Below, piece after piece: positions 1-10,900 of a stretch of DNA of 64,000 bases (its first letter is position 1; each line of letters starts with the position of its first letter). Origin of the DNA: Leucaena leucocephala (Eukaryota > Streptophyta > Magnoliopsida > Fabales > Fabaceae). The translations under genes and the position numbers were made by a program. Below the pieces are notes generated by a model, which was not told the DNA's origin, did not search any database, and saw nothing but the letters and a program-made list of their open reading frames with translations. Location: NCBI GenBank assembly GCA_037074615.1, contig CM073522.1, positions 26,720,962-26,784,961 on the forward strand. The letters are read 5' to 3'.

Positions 1-150
1 ACTAGACTCTTCATCTTCAACTTTTATGCCTATAAATAGGACATGCCATTTGTGTTGTAAGGTTAAGGAGAAAGAATATAATATATACTTCTCTCATTTT
101 CTTGTCTCCATTTTTTCTCTCTTTCTAATCTTATTGCTAGTTTTATAACA
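1..150 (+). repeat. 5' LTR, 3' portion only
   Basis: This is the downstream end of the LTR. It holds a TATA-like box (tataaata, 31-38) and ends in TTATAACA at 150. It is the same length as the matching part of the 3' LTR, with no indel. Confidence 0.9.
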
Positions 151-168
151 CGTTATCAGCACGACTGC
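151..168 (+). promoter_or_regulatory. putative primer-binding site of the copia element
   Basis: Immediately after the LTR terminus CA at 150 comes CGTTATCAGCACGAC. The position fits a minus-strand primer-binding site. It shares TATCAG with the common plant tRNA-iMet site TGGTATCAGAGC but is not that sequence, so the tRNA used is uncertain. Confidence 0.4.
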
Positions 169-321
169 TCTAGCCAACTGATATTATTGTAAGATCTATC
201 ATTGGAAGGTGAGTTTCTAACACGTTGAATTGTAGTTTCATGTTTGATTGTTTTCTAATTACTCAACCTTCTTAATCTAAATCTCCATTAAACTTTTGTT
301 ACATTTTATGATAGTATTATC

Positions 322-1363
322 ATGTCGAATCTTACAAAACTTGAGTTTGTGGCTCTTGACATTACTGGAAAGAATTATCTATTCTGGATACTAGATGTAG
401 AAATTCATCTAGATGCTATGGGTTTAGGAGATACTATCAAGGATGACAATCAGGAATCTAACAAAGACAAAGTAAAAGCCATGATCTTTTTCTGCCATCA
501 CCTAGATGAAGGACTAAAAACTGAGTATTTAACTGTCAAGGACCCACTTGTTCTTTGGAATAACATAAAAGAAAGGTATGACCACTAGAAAATTATAATT
601 TTTCCAAAAGCTCGTTATGACTGGATGCATTTACGTTTGCAAGATTTTAAATCAGTTAGTGTATATAATTCTGCACTATTTAGAATTAATTCTCAACTGA
701 AACTATGTGGAGAGAAAGTTACTGATGATGACATGTTAGAAAGAACATTCTCCACATTTCATGCATCTAATGTGATCTTGCAACAACAATATTGTGAAAA
801 AGGTTTCAAAAAAGTATTCTGAACTGATTTCTTTCCTTTTGGTGACTGAATAAAATAATGAGCTTTTAATGAGGAATCATGAATCCCGTCCAACTGGCTC
901 TACTGCATTCCCAGAAGTGAATGTAGTAACAAATGAATCATCCCGTGGTTGGGGACGTGAACATGGACGTGGACGCGATAGTGGGAATATACGAGGCCGT
1001 GGTCAACGTGGTCGTGGTTCCCACTCGAGATGGGCAAATAAGGATGATAATCACAAAAAGAAAACTAGTGGGAATGATAATTATATTGAAAATTTATGTC
1101 ATTGTTGTGGTGGCAAAGGTCATTGGGCTCATACTTGTCGTACACCAAGACATTTGGTTGAATTATATCAAGAATCGCTCAAAAGGAAAAATAAAAATAA
1201 AGGCAAAGAGCCAAACATAGAAAAAAATTTTGCTGGGAAAAAAAGCGATTCTGATTATGGCAACATGGATGTGACTCATTTAGATGTTGCTGATTTCTTT
1301 GCTCATTCTAACGAAAGAATTGATCACCTAATTGGTGATAGGAGTGTCCAAAAAAAAAACTAA
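322..1363 (+). pseudogene. copia gag (capsid/nucleocapsid) relic
   Basis: The gag region starts at ATG 322. The first block (88 codons) ends at a TAG at 586. A second block runs 625-822, and a third (869-1363) has a basic Gly/Arg-rich stretch followed by a zinc knuckle of the CX2CX4HX4C type (about 1099-1140, reading CCGGKGHWAHTC). Gag forms the virus-like particle and the knuckle binds element RNA. At least two internal stops and a frame change break the gene, so it cannot give full-length Gag. Confidence 0.85.
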
Positions 1364-1500
1364 ACTTTTATGATTATGTGTGTTTTCTTTTTGTTATAAT
1401 GAAGTTATTTTCTTTTATGATTATATGTGCTAATATATTTTATTATAATCATATGTGTTATTTTCTTATATGTTGTTTTGGAAGTATAAAGATGATTAAA
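1364..1500 (+). other. AT-rich interval where copia protease is expected
   Basis: Between the gag stop and the pre-integrase region lies a T-rich stretch with a repeated motif (cttttatgattat). No DSG/DTG aspartic protease motif is visible. Either the protease N-terminus has been lost or this is a lineage-specific spacer. Confidence 0.4.
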
Positions 1501-2730
1501 GGGTTTGGAAGAACTAATATATTGTTACTTGGAGGAACACAATTATACATTGATAGTGCATTTTATTCTTCCAAATCTAACAGGAATTTGTTGAGTTTCA
1601 AAGATATCCGCAGAAATGGATACCATATTGAAACAACAAATAGAGAAAATCAGGAATATCTTGTTATCACATATATGATTTCTGGTAAAAAATGCACACT
1701 GAAAAAATTCCCTGCTCTTTCCTCTGGAATGTACTACACATTTATTAGTACAATTGAAACACATGCTATTACAAACCAGAAGTTTGCAAGTGAGAATAAA
1801 TTTAATATTTGGCATGACCGGTTAGGCCATCATGAGACAATAATGATGCGAAGAATAATTGAGAATTCATGTGGACATTCGTTGGAAAGAGAATCAATTC
1901 CACAATCCCATATTTTCTCATGTGCTGCATGTTCTGAAGGAAAATTAATTATTAGACCCTCATCAATAAAAATAGAAAGTGAGTCTCTCACTTTTCTAGA
2001 ACGTATACACGGAGATATTTGTGGGCCGATACACCCACTATGTGGACCATTTAGATATTTTATGGTTCTAATTGGTGCATCAACAAGATGATCACATGTT
2101 TGCTTATTATCTTCTCGTAACCTGGCGTTTGCGAGATTACTTGCTCAACTAATTAGATTGAGAGCACATTTTTCAGATTATCCTATTAAGAAAATACGTC
2201 TAGATAATGCTGGTGAATTTACTTTATAAGCTTTCAATGAGTATTGTATGTCTCTGGGAATCGATGTTGAACATCCTGTAGCACATGTTCATACACAAAA
2301 TGGTCTTGCAGAATCATTAATTAAACGTTTGCAGTTGATTGCAAGACCATTGCTTATGAAATCAAATATCCCAATATCTACTTGGGGACATGCAATTTTA
2401 CATGCAGCGATGTTAATTCGTATCAGGCCAACTAGTTATTTTAAGGTCTCCCCTTTACAAATGGTTTTTGGTCAGGAACTAAATATTTTCCATCTAAGGA
2501 CTTTTGGATGTGCGGTATATGTTTCGATTGCTCCACCACAACGTACTAAAATGGGTTCTCAAAGAAGGATGGGAATATATGTTGGATATGAATCTCCTTC
2601 TATAATAAAATATTTAGAGCCAATAACAGGAGATTTATTTACGGCTCGATTTGCTGATTGTCATTTTGACGAATCAAATTTTCCAACATTAGGGGGAGAA
2701 AATAAACAGCTAGAAAATAAAGTTAGTTGA
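1501..2730 (+). pseudogene. copia pre-integrase and integrase relic
   Basis: The GAG-pre-integrase block includes the histidine-containing IWHDRLGHH motif near 1807, then the paired cysteines (CAAC, about 1924) of the HHCC zinc-binding region. The integrase core follows: HGDICGPI near 2008 (first catalytic Asp), RLDNAGEF near 2202 (second Asp), and the Glu in NGLAESLIKR near 2300. Integrase joins element cDNA to the host chromosome. In-frame stops at 2089 and about 2227 separate the three catalytic residues, so the enzyme is inactive here. The C-terminal part (2400-2730) has the usual copia FGCAVYV-type segment. Confidence 0.85.
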
Positions 2731-3229
2731 AATAAATTATCATTATTTCATATTGATCCTCGTACAAAACAATATGAGTTAGAAGTTCAAAAGATAATTT
2801 ATTTACAGAGTTTAGCCAATTAATTGCCAGACACATTCACTGACCCCAAGAAAGTGACCAAGTCACATGTTCTAGCTGGGAATGCTCCTATCATAATTGA
2901 TGTCCCTATTGGACAATCTACTGATACAAATGGATCAAAAGCACGCTTGAAGCGTGGCAGGCCCATCGGTTCCAAAGAGAAAAATCCTCAAAAAAGAAAA
3001 GGAGCTATAAATATAGATGGCCAGGTCGAGGATATTCAACAAAATTTAGTGACTCCAGAAGAGTCCTTTGACAATACTAATGTCTCAATTTTGAGAGACA
3101 TTGAGGTACCTGAAATATATGAAAATAATGAGATCTCAATAAATTATGTTGTCAATAGAATACGATAGGATCGAGATAAAGTCAACGTTGACAATATTTT
3201 TGTATATAATGTAGCGCTTGATGTAATAA

Positions 3230-4150
3230 ATGATGATGAGGATCATGAACCAAGATCTATTAGCGAATGCAAACAAAGAGATGATTGGTCAAAATGGAAA
3301 GACGCAATTGAGGCTAAATTAAAATCATTAGAAAAATGAAAAGTTTTTGGCCCTATGGTTCTTACACCTGAAGATGTAAAACCAGTTGGATATAAATGGA
3401 TTTTTGTGAGAAAACAAAATGAAAATGGTGAAGTAGTAAGATATAAAGCATGACTTGTTGCTCAAGGATTTACACAAAGACCTGATATTGATTTTATAGA
3501 AACATACTCACCAGTGGTGGATGCAACTATTTTTCGATATCTAATTAGTCTGGCAGTAAAAGAAGGCCTCGATTTGCGTCTAATGGATGTTGTTACAGCC
3601 TATTTGTATGGCTCACTTGACAATGACATTTATATGAGTCTCCCTGATGGATTTGAGTTACCAAAAATATATAATTCAAGTTCTCGAGAACGGTATTCAA
3701 TTAAGTTAAATAAGTCTTTATATGGATTAAAGTAATCAGGGCGCATGTGGTATAATCGACTTAGTGAATATCTATTAAAAGAAGGATATAAGAATGATCA
3801 TATATGTCCATGCATTTTTATAAAAAGATCTGAAAATGAATTTGCTATAATTGCTATTTATGTCGATGACATAAATATCATTGGAACTCCTGAAGAGATT
3901 TCCAAAGCGGTGAATTGCTTAAAGAAAGAGTTTGAAATGAAGGACCTGGGAAGAACAAAATTTTGCCTTGGACTACAAATTGAACATCTGAAAAATGGGA
4001 TTTTTGTGTGTCAAGAAACTTACACGAGAAAAGTCTTAAAATATTTTTATATGGATAAATCACATCCATTATGCACTCTGATGATTGTAAGATCTCTGGA
4101 GAAAGATAAAGATCATTTTAGACCTCAAAAAGATGATGAAGAACTACTTA
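3230..4150 (+). pseudogene. copia reverse transcriptase relic
   Basis: The reverse transcriptase begins around 3270. The block near 3390 reads YKWIFVRKQNENG and is followed by a TGA at 3452 inside the LVAQGFTQ motif. The segment 3514-3735 holds the DVVTAYLYGSL region (first catalytic Asp area), and a TAA follows at 3733. The catalytic YVDD box is intact at about 3859-3870 (IYVDDINIIG). Multiple stops make it non-functional. Confidence 0.88.
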
Positions 4151-4157
4151 CCCAGAA

Positions 4158-4859
4158 GTGCCTTATCTTAGTGCAATTGGTGTGCTTATGTATCTTGCTA
4201 GTCACACACGACCAGATATATCATTTCCTGTTAACTTATTAGCAAGATATTGTTCTTCACCAACACGAAGACATTGGAATGGGGTTAAGCACAATCTTCG
4301 TTACTTGAATGGTACTATGGATATGGGATTATTTTATTCAAATGAACATAAGACTAACTTTGTCGGATATGCTGATGCTGGATTTCAGTCTGATCCACAT
4401 GTTGGTAGATTACAAACATGCTATTTGTTTACATGTAATGGTACAGCTATTTCATGGCGATCAATGAAACAAACCATATCAATCACATCATCTAATCATG
4501 CAGAAATAATAGCGATACATGAAGCAAGTCGAGAATGTGTATGGTTAAGATTGATAATACATCATATACGTACTACTTGTGGATTGTCATATAGTAAAAT
4601 GATCCCAACAGTTATATATGAAGATAATACTGCACGTATTACCCAACTAAAAGAAGGGTACATCAAAGGAGATAGGACAAAACATATTTTTCCAAAATTA
4701 TTTTTCATACATGATCTTCAAAAGAATGGTGAGATTAATATCCAGCAAATCCGGTTTAAAGAAAATCTAGCAGATTTGTTCACCAAGTCACTTCCAGCAA
4801 CAATATTTGAGAAGCTCATACATGATATCGGACTTCGCAGATTCAGATATATCAATTGA
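4158..4859 (+). pseudogene. copia RNase H domain
   Basis: This open segment of 233 codons carries the end of the reverse transcriptase connection (HTRPDISFPVNLLARY) and the copia RNase H: the first acidic residue in GYADAGF, the Glu in NHAEIIAIHEA, and the Asp in YEDNTA near 4620. It ends at 4859, about 120 bases before the polypurine tract, as expected. It is the best preserved part of this element. Confidence 0.85.
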
Positions 4860-4979
4860 TGTTACAAAAAGGGGGAGTCGATATACACTGTACTCTTTTT
4901 CCCTTGTCTGAGGTTTTGTCCCACTGGGTTTTCCTAGTTAAAGTTTTTTAATGAGACACATTATTAAAGAATGGACATC

Positions 4980-4989
4980 TAAGGGGGAG
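4980..4989 (+). promoter_or_regulatory. polypurine tract
   Basis: The purine run taagggggag directly precedes the 3' LTR start (TGTTATGAAT, 4990). It is the plus-strand primer site of the element. A second purine run (aaaaaggggga) lies at about 4866. Confidence 0.75.
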
Positions 4990-5307
4990 TGTTATGAATA
5001 TTAAAATATAGATGTCCATCTCCCTCTACCTCTTCAAATTTTCTAGGTCATTATTCCTCCATTGATTACTAGACTCTTCATTACTCCTCCATTAATTACT
5101 AGACTCTTCATTACTTCTCCATTAATTACTAGAATCTTTATTATTCCCCCATTAATTACTAGACTCTTCATCTTCAACTTCTATGCCTATAAATAGGGCA
5201 TGCCCTTTGTGTTGTAAGGTTAAGGAGAAAGAATATAATATATACTTCTCTCATTTTCTTGTCTCCATCTTTTCTCTCTTTCTAATCTTATTGCTAGTTT
5301 TATAACA
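4990..5307 (+). repeat. 3' LTR (318 bp)
   Basis: The LTR starts TGTTATGAAT and ends TTATAACA, giving TG...CA termini with a short imperfect inverted repeat. It contains a TATA box near 5188 and the four 30-bp repeats described separately. Confidence 0.9.
5050..5169 (+). repeat. four 30-bp tandem repeats in the LTR
   Basis: Units start at 5050, 5080, 5110 and 5140, each exactly 30 bp and each containing ATTACTAGA followed by CTCTTC or a variant. They lie in U3, upstream of the TATA box, where promoter repeats are common in LTR elements. Confidence 0.85.
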
Positions 5308-5498
5308 TAAAAGTATTTTTATAACCATTGTAAAATTTCTTTTAGATTTTAGTATTAAATTTTAGTAAAACTCTTTTCTACCATAATTATTGCTTTCGAA
5401 ATTAAAAAAAATCATTCATAACCATGGTTAGATTGTTATTATTTATATTGTGAACAAAATAGGTCCAAATAATTAATAATAGTTATATTTTATGATGA

Positions 5499-6330
5499 TT
5501 TTACAGTAATCTCAATAGCACACATAATGGTTGGCCAGTTCTTATTATGTTTTACAACTTGCCTCATTTGTTGTGTGTGAAGCAAAAGTATATAATGTTG
5601 TCTTTGATAATCTCGAAGCCAAAACAACCGGGAAACGATATTGATATGTACTTGGCATATTTGATTGAGGATTAATTAAAGAAATTGTGGGAGGAATGTG
5701 TTAATGTGTTCGATGCATATAAACAAGAGACATTCAAACTATGTGCCATGATCTTCACCACGATAAATAACTTCCTGGCGTATGAAAATTTATCAGGTTA
5801 TAGTGTTAATGGCCATAAAGTATGTCCCATATGTGAAAAAGGCACTAACTACATGTAACTCAAGCATGGAAGGAAAACAATTTACCTTTCTCATGGAAAA
5901 TTTCTTAGATGACACTACCCTTACCGTAGGTTGAAGAAAGCATTTAATAACTCGCAGGAATATCAAATGGCTCAAGTATCTTTAACTAGAGAAGAATGTT
6001 ATCTTAGGTAAAAATAATAAGAAGACAGTTAAAAAGAATATATGGAAAAATATATCTATCTTCTTTGATCTTCTATATTGGTAGAGTCTTGAAGTGCGAC
6101 ACAGTCTAAATATCATGCATATGGAGAAAAATATGTGTGAGAAACTTGTTGGCATGCTCTGCATATAAGTGGAAAGAATAAGGAATGGGTCAATGCTAGA
6201 TGAGACTTAGCTAAAATGGGAATAAGAGCACCTCTACATCCACAATAAAGAGAAGGTAGTAAGATAATTTATTTATACTAGCGGGACATACATTATCCAA
6301 ATATGAAAAATTAAGCTTCTGTGAGTGTGT
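5499..6330 (+). pseudogene. CACTA (En/Spm) TNP2-type transposase relic
   Basis: In one frame from 5499 the translation follows the Transposase_21 (TNP2) family: WPVLIMFYNLP, then PKQPGNDIDMYLAYLIED, NNFLAYENLSGYS, a zinc-binding CPIC with LKHGRK, and YPYRRLKKAFNNSQE ending near 5960. Further on (about 6060-6330) come SLEVRH, IMHMEKNMCEKLVG and FCECVYG, also typical of the family. The transposase mobilises CACTA elements by cut and paste. At least six in-frame stops and some frame changes are present, the N-terminus is missing and no CACTA terminal inverted repeats are seen, so this is an old fragment. Confidence 0.85.
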
Positions 6331-7199
6331 GTATGGTATTAAGCTATAATTATTTGAGCCATGTAGAGGCCTAAAAATGTACGTAAAAATAGGAAATAAA
6401 TATTAAAGAGACTAAAGAAGTTTATAAAATTAGTCTCATTCCCAAAATGTATACATTATAAGCTACAGAAATGTTAAAAGTTTAGAATGTTGGTAAAACG
6501 TATTTTACGAAAAGTTTAAAAAGAAATAGCTAGAGGAAGAATTATGGCCCAAGAAAATTCATAGAATTTTCCCACAATTAAAGAAAGATTATGGAGCAGA
6601 CAAAGGAATTTTTTGAGATCCAAAAGGTCTTTAAGAAATCTAACTAAATATGAACTAAGTAAAGTATGTGAAGAATAAAAAAATATCTAGAAGCATGGTG
6701 AGTTGTAATGAGATCATGTGATAGCATTATGAAGGGAGATTTATGCCATCCATTTGTCTTCCTTATCTCTCTTTAATGGCGCCAAGTAATGCTTTTACTT
6801 GGAAGAACATAATGCAATTATGAAAAAGATTATGTAATGATGAAGCAGATCATGTGATGATGTAAGAAGATATGGTGATGATGCAAGAATATATGGTTAT
6901 GATGATGTGGACTAACAGAAAGAGGATAAGTGGCTAATAGGTAGACCAATAAGAGCATGCCAAATCCATGGAAATGTGGCCTAATCAAATATAGACAAGT
7001 AGCATAATTTAACTTGTCTAAAGAAATCAAGGGTCAAGATTTAATCTTATCTTCTTTCTTCTCTTGAGATTGCTCCACCTAGAATAATGATGAAAGGGAA
7101 AAGATGGATGATGAAGGGAGATGATGTCACAAGGACAATTGCCAAGTTCTTGTGGTGCCTACCTATCTTTGTAAATATTATGACTTATGCGGGTAAAAG
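6331..7199. other. non-coding AT-rich interval
   Basis: No coding signal was found. The stretch 6835-6905 has short imperfect repeats of a gatgatg-containing motif. Part of it may be the upstream end of the LTR-like sequence that follows. Confidence 0.4.
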
Positions 7200-8290
7200 A
7201 GCAATTTAACCATTAAGACAAGCCTATAAATAGCCCTTCCCCCCTTCAAGCATGCCACAGCCAAGCGAGAAATTGGAGAGAGGAGAAAAGGAAGGAAGTT
7301 GTGGAGATGGGGAAGAAGCAAAAGCAAAGAAGAAAAGCTATGATATAAGGTAGTAAACTTACCCTTCTTGTATACATAATGTTCATGCTTGTGTGTTGAT
7401 ACGTTATATGTTATAAGATAATGATATGTGATATGTATAAATGAGATATGCTTTGCCTTATGTGTCTCCATGGCCATGCATAAAAGTATGTAACATTGAG
7501 GATGATAACATGTCATTAGAAACATGAGAAAGTAAGAAAGCATGTCATGCATTTGCATTCATCTTATATGTATTGAATAATAATATTTGTTACTGAGATT
7601 CCCAAGAATCTCACCCTCCCATAATCAACCATAATAGGTCAAATATGATAGAGGAAGTATGCATGAAGAAGAGCTAAAGGAAGGAAGAAGAAGAGCAGAG
7701 AAATGATATATTCTGGCATGTGTTGTAAGAATTATTATTTATGTAATAAATGATGTACATGTCTATTGATATAATAAAATTATATATGATATTATAGATA
7801 TGTCTATATGATTATGAGAAAGTTTGATGACAAAATATGCATGTTGGATTTAATAATGAGAATTATGAAAGCAAGCGACAATGAAAAAACGTAGGTCCTG
7901 GAGCAGTCATGTTTTGACACCAGTTTGACCTAGTAAACGAATGAGTCTGGCTACGAAATTTGGTAGACATGTAGTACACATACTAAACTTTAAATACATA
8001 GGTAGCACGCCTAATTGGATATATGAGCTAAGAGAAATGAATTTGAAAATTCTAGAAATGACCATATGAATAGTAAAATTCAACGAATTAAATGGGTTTA
8101 ATGGGCAAGTAAATGTCCATATGTATATTTTTCTCTTAAAGAACAATGTATGAGCTTCAAGTAGAAACTTGAAACACCTTCATATGATTTTTCTAAAATT
8201 AGTTTTAAAGTTGGACTACTCTGAAAAAATTGATGATGAACAGTATCTGAAGATTAATTTAAATTTTTTTAATTTTTGGGCCAAAATAAT
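7200..8290 (+). mobile_element. chromovirus (Ty3/gypsy Tekay-like) LTR remnant
   Basis: A good TATA box (tataaata, 7225-7232) is followed by a GA-rich leader. Near 7590 is GAGATTCCCAAGAATCTCAC, and near 7895-7920 GTCCTGGAGCAGTCATG followed by TTGACA. To me these resemble sequence found in the LTRs of plant Tekay/Del chromoviruses. From about 7935 the sequence is shared with copy B (39025-39390). No gypsy coding region is present, so it would be a solo or fragmentary LTR. The family assignment is an inference from remembered LTR features. Confidence 0.35.
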
Positions 8291-8389
8291 GCTTCCGCTA
8301 ATTAAATATGCTTCCAAATATGTACTCTTAGGGATAAAAGGTAGGATGTTTCACCCGTGCCCTCTTGTATACCTATCATACTCCAAAAA

Positions 8390-10674
8390 TTTTTTGAGGG
8401 GATGCCTTACTCATTGCTACTCATTTAATTAACTGTCTCCCCTAGTCGTGTTCTGTCCTTTGTTACTACTTTGGATAAACTTTGTGAGACCCGCACGGTC
8501 ACTCACCTTGACTATACCTTACCACTTCGTGTCTTTGGTTGTTTTGCTTTTGTCCATCAACATCACCTACCATCTAAATTCGATCCCAAATCTGTCAAGT
8601 GTATCTTCTTATGATACTCTAATTCCCAAAAAGGTTACAGGTGCTATGACCCTATCACTAAAAACCTCTTTGTCAGCCAAGATGTCACCTTTGCAAAACA
8701 AGAGCCCTACTTTACTCAACCTTCCACTCAGGGGGAGAATTAGAGCGAGTTTTAACTTGAGTGTCTTTCAGAACCCATACCTCCATCTATTTCTATTTAG
8801 CTCCCTACAGACCCATATAATGTTATGCTAAATGTTATGCCACGCTTGGAAGTCCAGGCTCAGAAGTTTGATAATACTTACTTACGTAGAAACAGACAGA
8901 TAGATGGGTTCACATGCCCGAGGATGTGCCACTCCCTGAACCGATAAAAGGTCATGTGAATAATGATGAACATACTTAGGCAGCAGAGACTGCAGAGATA
9001 GGTGAGATAGAATTCCGTATTGCATTAAGGAAGAAACATCGGGCATGCACTAAGCATCCTATTCAGAAGTATGTGTCTCATTCCACTCTCTCTAAAAATC
9101 ATTATTGCTTTGTTACTAAACTTGATCAGATTGAAGTCCCTAAAATTGCGTATAAAGCACCCAAATGGAAGAATGCAGTAATGGAAGAAATTAAAGCATT
9201 AGAAAAGAATGGGACATGGGAGTTCCCTGCATTGCTAGAAGGAACAACACCTATGGGTGAATTTAATGCTGATGGTTCATTAAACAAGTACAAGGCAAGG
9301 CTAGTTGCCAAGGGGTTCACCCAAACCTATGGAATTGACTACAATGAGATGTTTGCCCCAGTTGCTAAGCTAAATACTATCCGGGTTCTGCTCTCAATTA
9401 CTGCAAATCTTGACTAGCCACTCCAACAACTTGATATCAAAAACGCATTCCTGAATGGTGAATTAAGGGAAGAGAGAACATGAGTCTCCCACCAGGTTTT
9501 GATAAAGGAAAAAGTGGTCAAGTGTGTAAACTAAAATAATTAATCTATGGTCTAAAGCAATCTCCACAGGCCTGGTTTGATAGGTTATCTACAGTGCTGA
9601 AGATTGAATGCTACAAATAAAACTTGTCAGATCACACTATGTTTGTGTTAAAAAGTGGTAACTTGATAACTATCCTCGTTGTATATGTGGATAACATTAT
9701 TCTCATAGGGAATAACATCAAGGAGATGGAGTTAAAATAGCGCTCAATAAGCACTTTGAAGTAAAAGACCTTTGAAAACTGAAGTGTTTCCTAGGAATGG
9801 AAGTAGCAAGATCTCAAAAAGGGATCTATGTGTCTCAAAGAAAGTATATACTTGATCTTCTCCAGGAAACAAGAATGCTCAAGTGTCAGCTTAACAGAGT
9901 ACCTGTGTGTACCAAAAAGAAGAAACCAACAAAGATAGAAAAAGAAGCAGCACAAAAAGGAAACAAGAGGAAAATGAGGCAGCTACAGATAAGAGCTAAT
10001 ATCAATGACTAGTTGGTAAGCTCATATACCTCCCACATACTAGGCCAGACATTGCCTTTGTAGTAAGTGTGGCTAGTCAACATATGCATGCTCCCAAGAA
10101 GAAGCATTTGGATGTAGCTAATAAAATTTTAAGGTACCTCAAAGGTACACCTGGCAGGGGATTGTTTTTAAAAAGAACAATAGTAAGAATGTTAAAATAT
10201 TTACAGATGCAGATTGGGTAGAAGCTTAGGACGATAGTAGGTATACATTAGGTTATTGAACCTTTATATAGGGCAATTTGGTAACTTGGCAAAGTCAGAA
10301 ACAGAGTCGTTGCCAAAAGTAATGTATAATCCGAACTAAGAGCCCTAGCTCAAGGCATTATGGAAGGACTATGGCTGAGAAGAGTGGCAGAAGAAGCATA
10401 TTTTCAGTTTAATTCCCTTTAAAATTCTACTGTGATAACAAGGCAACTTTAAGTATGGCCCTAAATCCTGTCCAACATAGCAAGACTAAACATGAAGAAG
10501 TTGACTGACACTTTATTAGAGAAAAAGTTGAAGATGAGATCATCAACCTGTTGTATATTCCCACCAAGTTATAGTTAGTGGACATATTTACGAAAGGACT
10601 ACTAGAAGATGTGTTTGAATGCTTTGTAGGCAAGTTGCACATGATCAATATCTATGATTCAACTTGAGAGGGAG
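8390..10674 (+). pseudogene. copia pol relic (integrase C-term, RT, RNase H), copy A
   Basis: The gag, protease and integrase core are missing; the relic begins in the integrase C-terminal region (about 8395-8700). The RT N-terminal block is open at 9073-9417 and includes YKARLVAKGFTQ. The catalytic box near 9683 reads YVDN, with Asn replacing the second catalytic Asp; copy B has YMDD at the same place. RNase H remains at about 10200-10650 with TDADW. Many stops are present. It belongs to a different copia lineage from the element at 1-5307. Confidence 0.85.
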
Positions 10675-10900
10675 TGTGATAATTATGTAAATAAGCTATT
10701 ATTGTAAATAATTAAGATATTAAGAGGGATATGAGGAGAATATCACGGACAGGGTAACAGGAGAGATTTCAACATATCACCATATGATCTCCGATAAATC
10801 CTCTGTACTCTATATAATTGATTGCTCTCTATGACTACAACACAATTTGGACTATAAAAAATACAAAGTCCACAATAACCCTACTAGAGGAACCTATGGT
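10675..10900 (+). repeat. 3' LTR start of copia relic, copy A
   Basis: After the purine-rich gagagggag the sequence TGTGATAATTATG begins, with a TATA-like ctatataatt near 10812. The downstream LTR boundary is not clear. The same sequence is at 43736 in copy B. Confidence 0.5.

Larger units (their letters stand above)
1..5307 (+). mobile_element. Ty1/copia LTR retrotransposon, degenerate, 5' LTR truncated by window edge
   Basis: The order 5' LTR end, gag with zinc knuckle, pre-integrase, integrase, reverse transcriptase, RNase H, polypurine tract and 3' LTR is that of a Ty1/copia element on the plus strand. Integrase precedes reverse transcriptase, which separates it from Ty3/gypsy. The first 150 bases match 5158-5307; comparing them base by base I count 4 differences in 150 (positions 24, 41, 48, 112), so this insertion is not very recent. 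The reading frame is interrupted by many stops (for example at 586, 820, 2089 and 3166) and the protease active-site region is not recognisable. Target-site duplications cannot be checked because the left end lies outside the window. Confidence 0.93.

Noticed and set aside
5793..6164. Short minus-strand open frames inside the TNP2 relic
   Set aside because: They are shadows of the plus-strand transposase relic.
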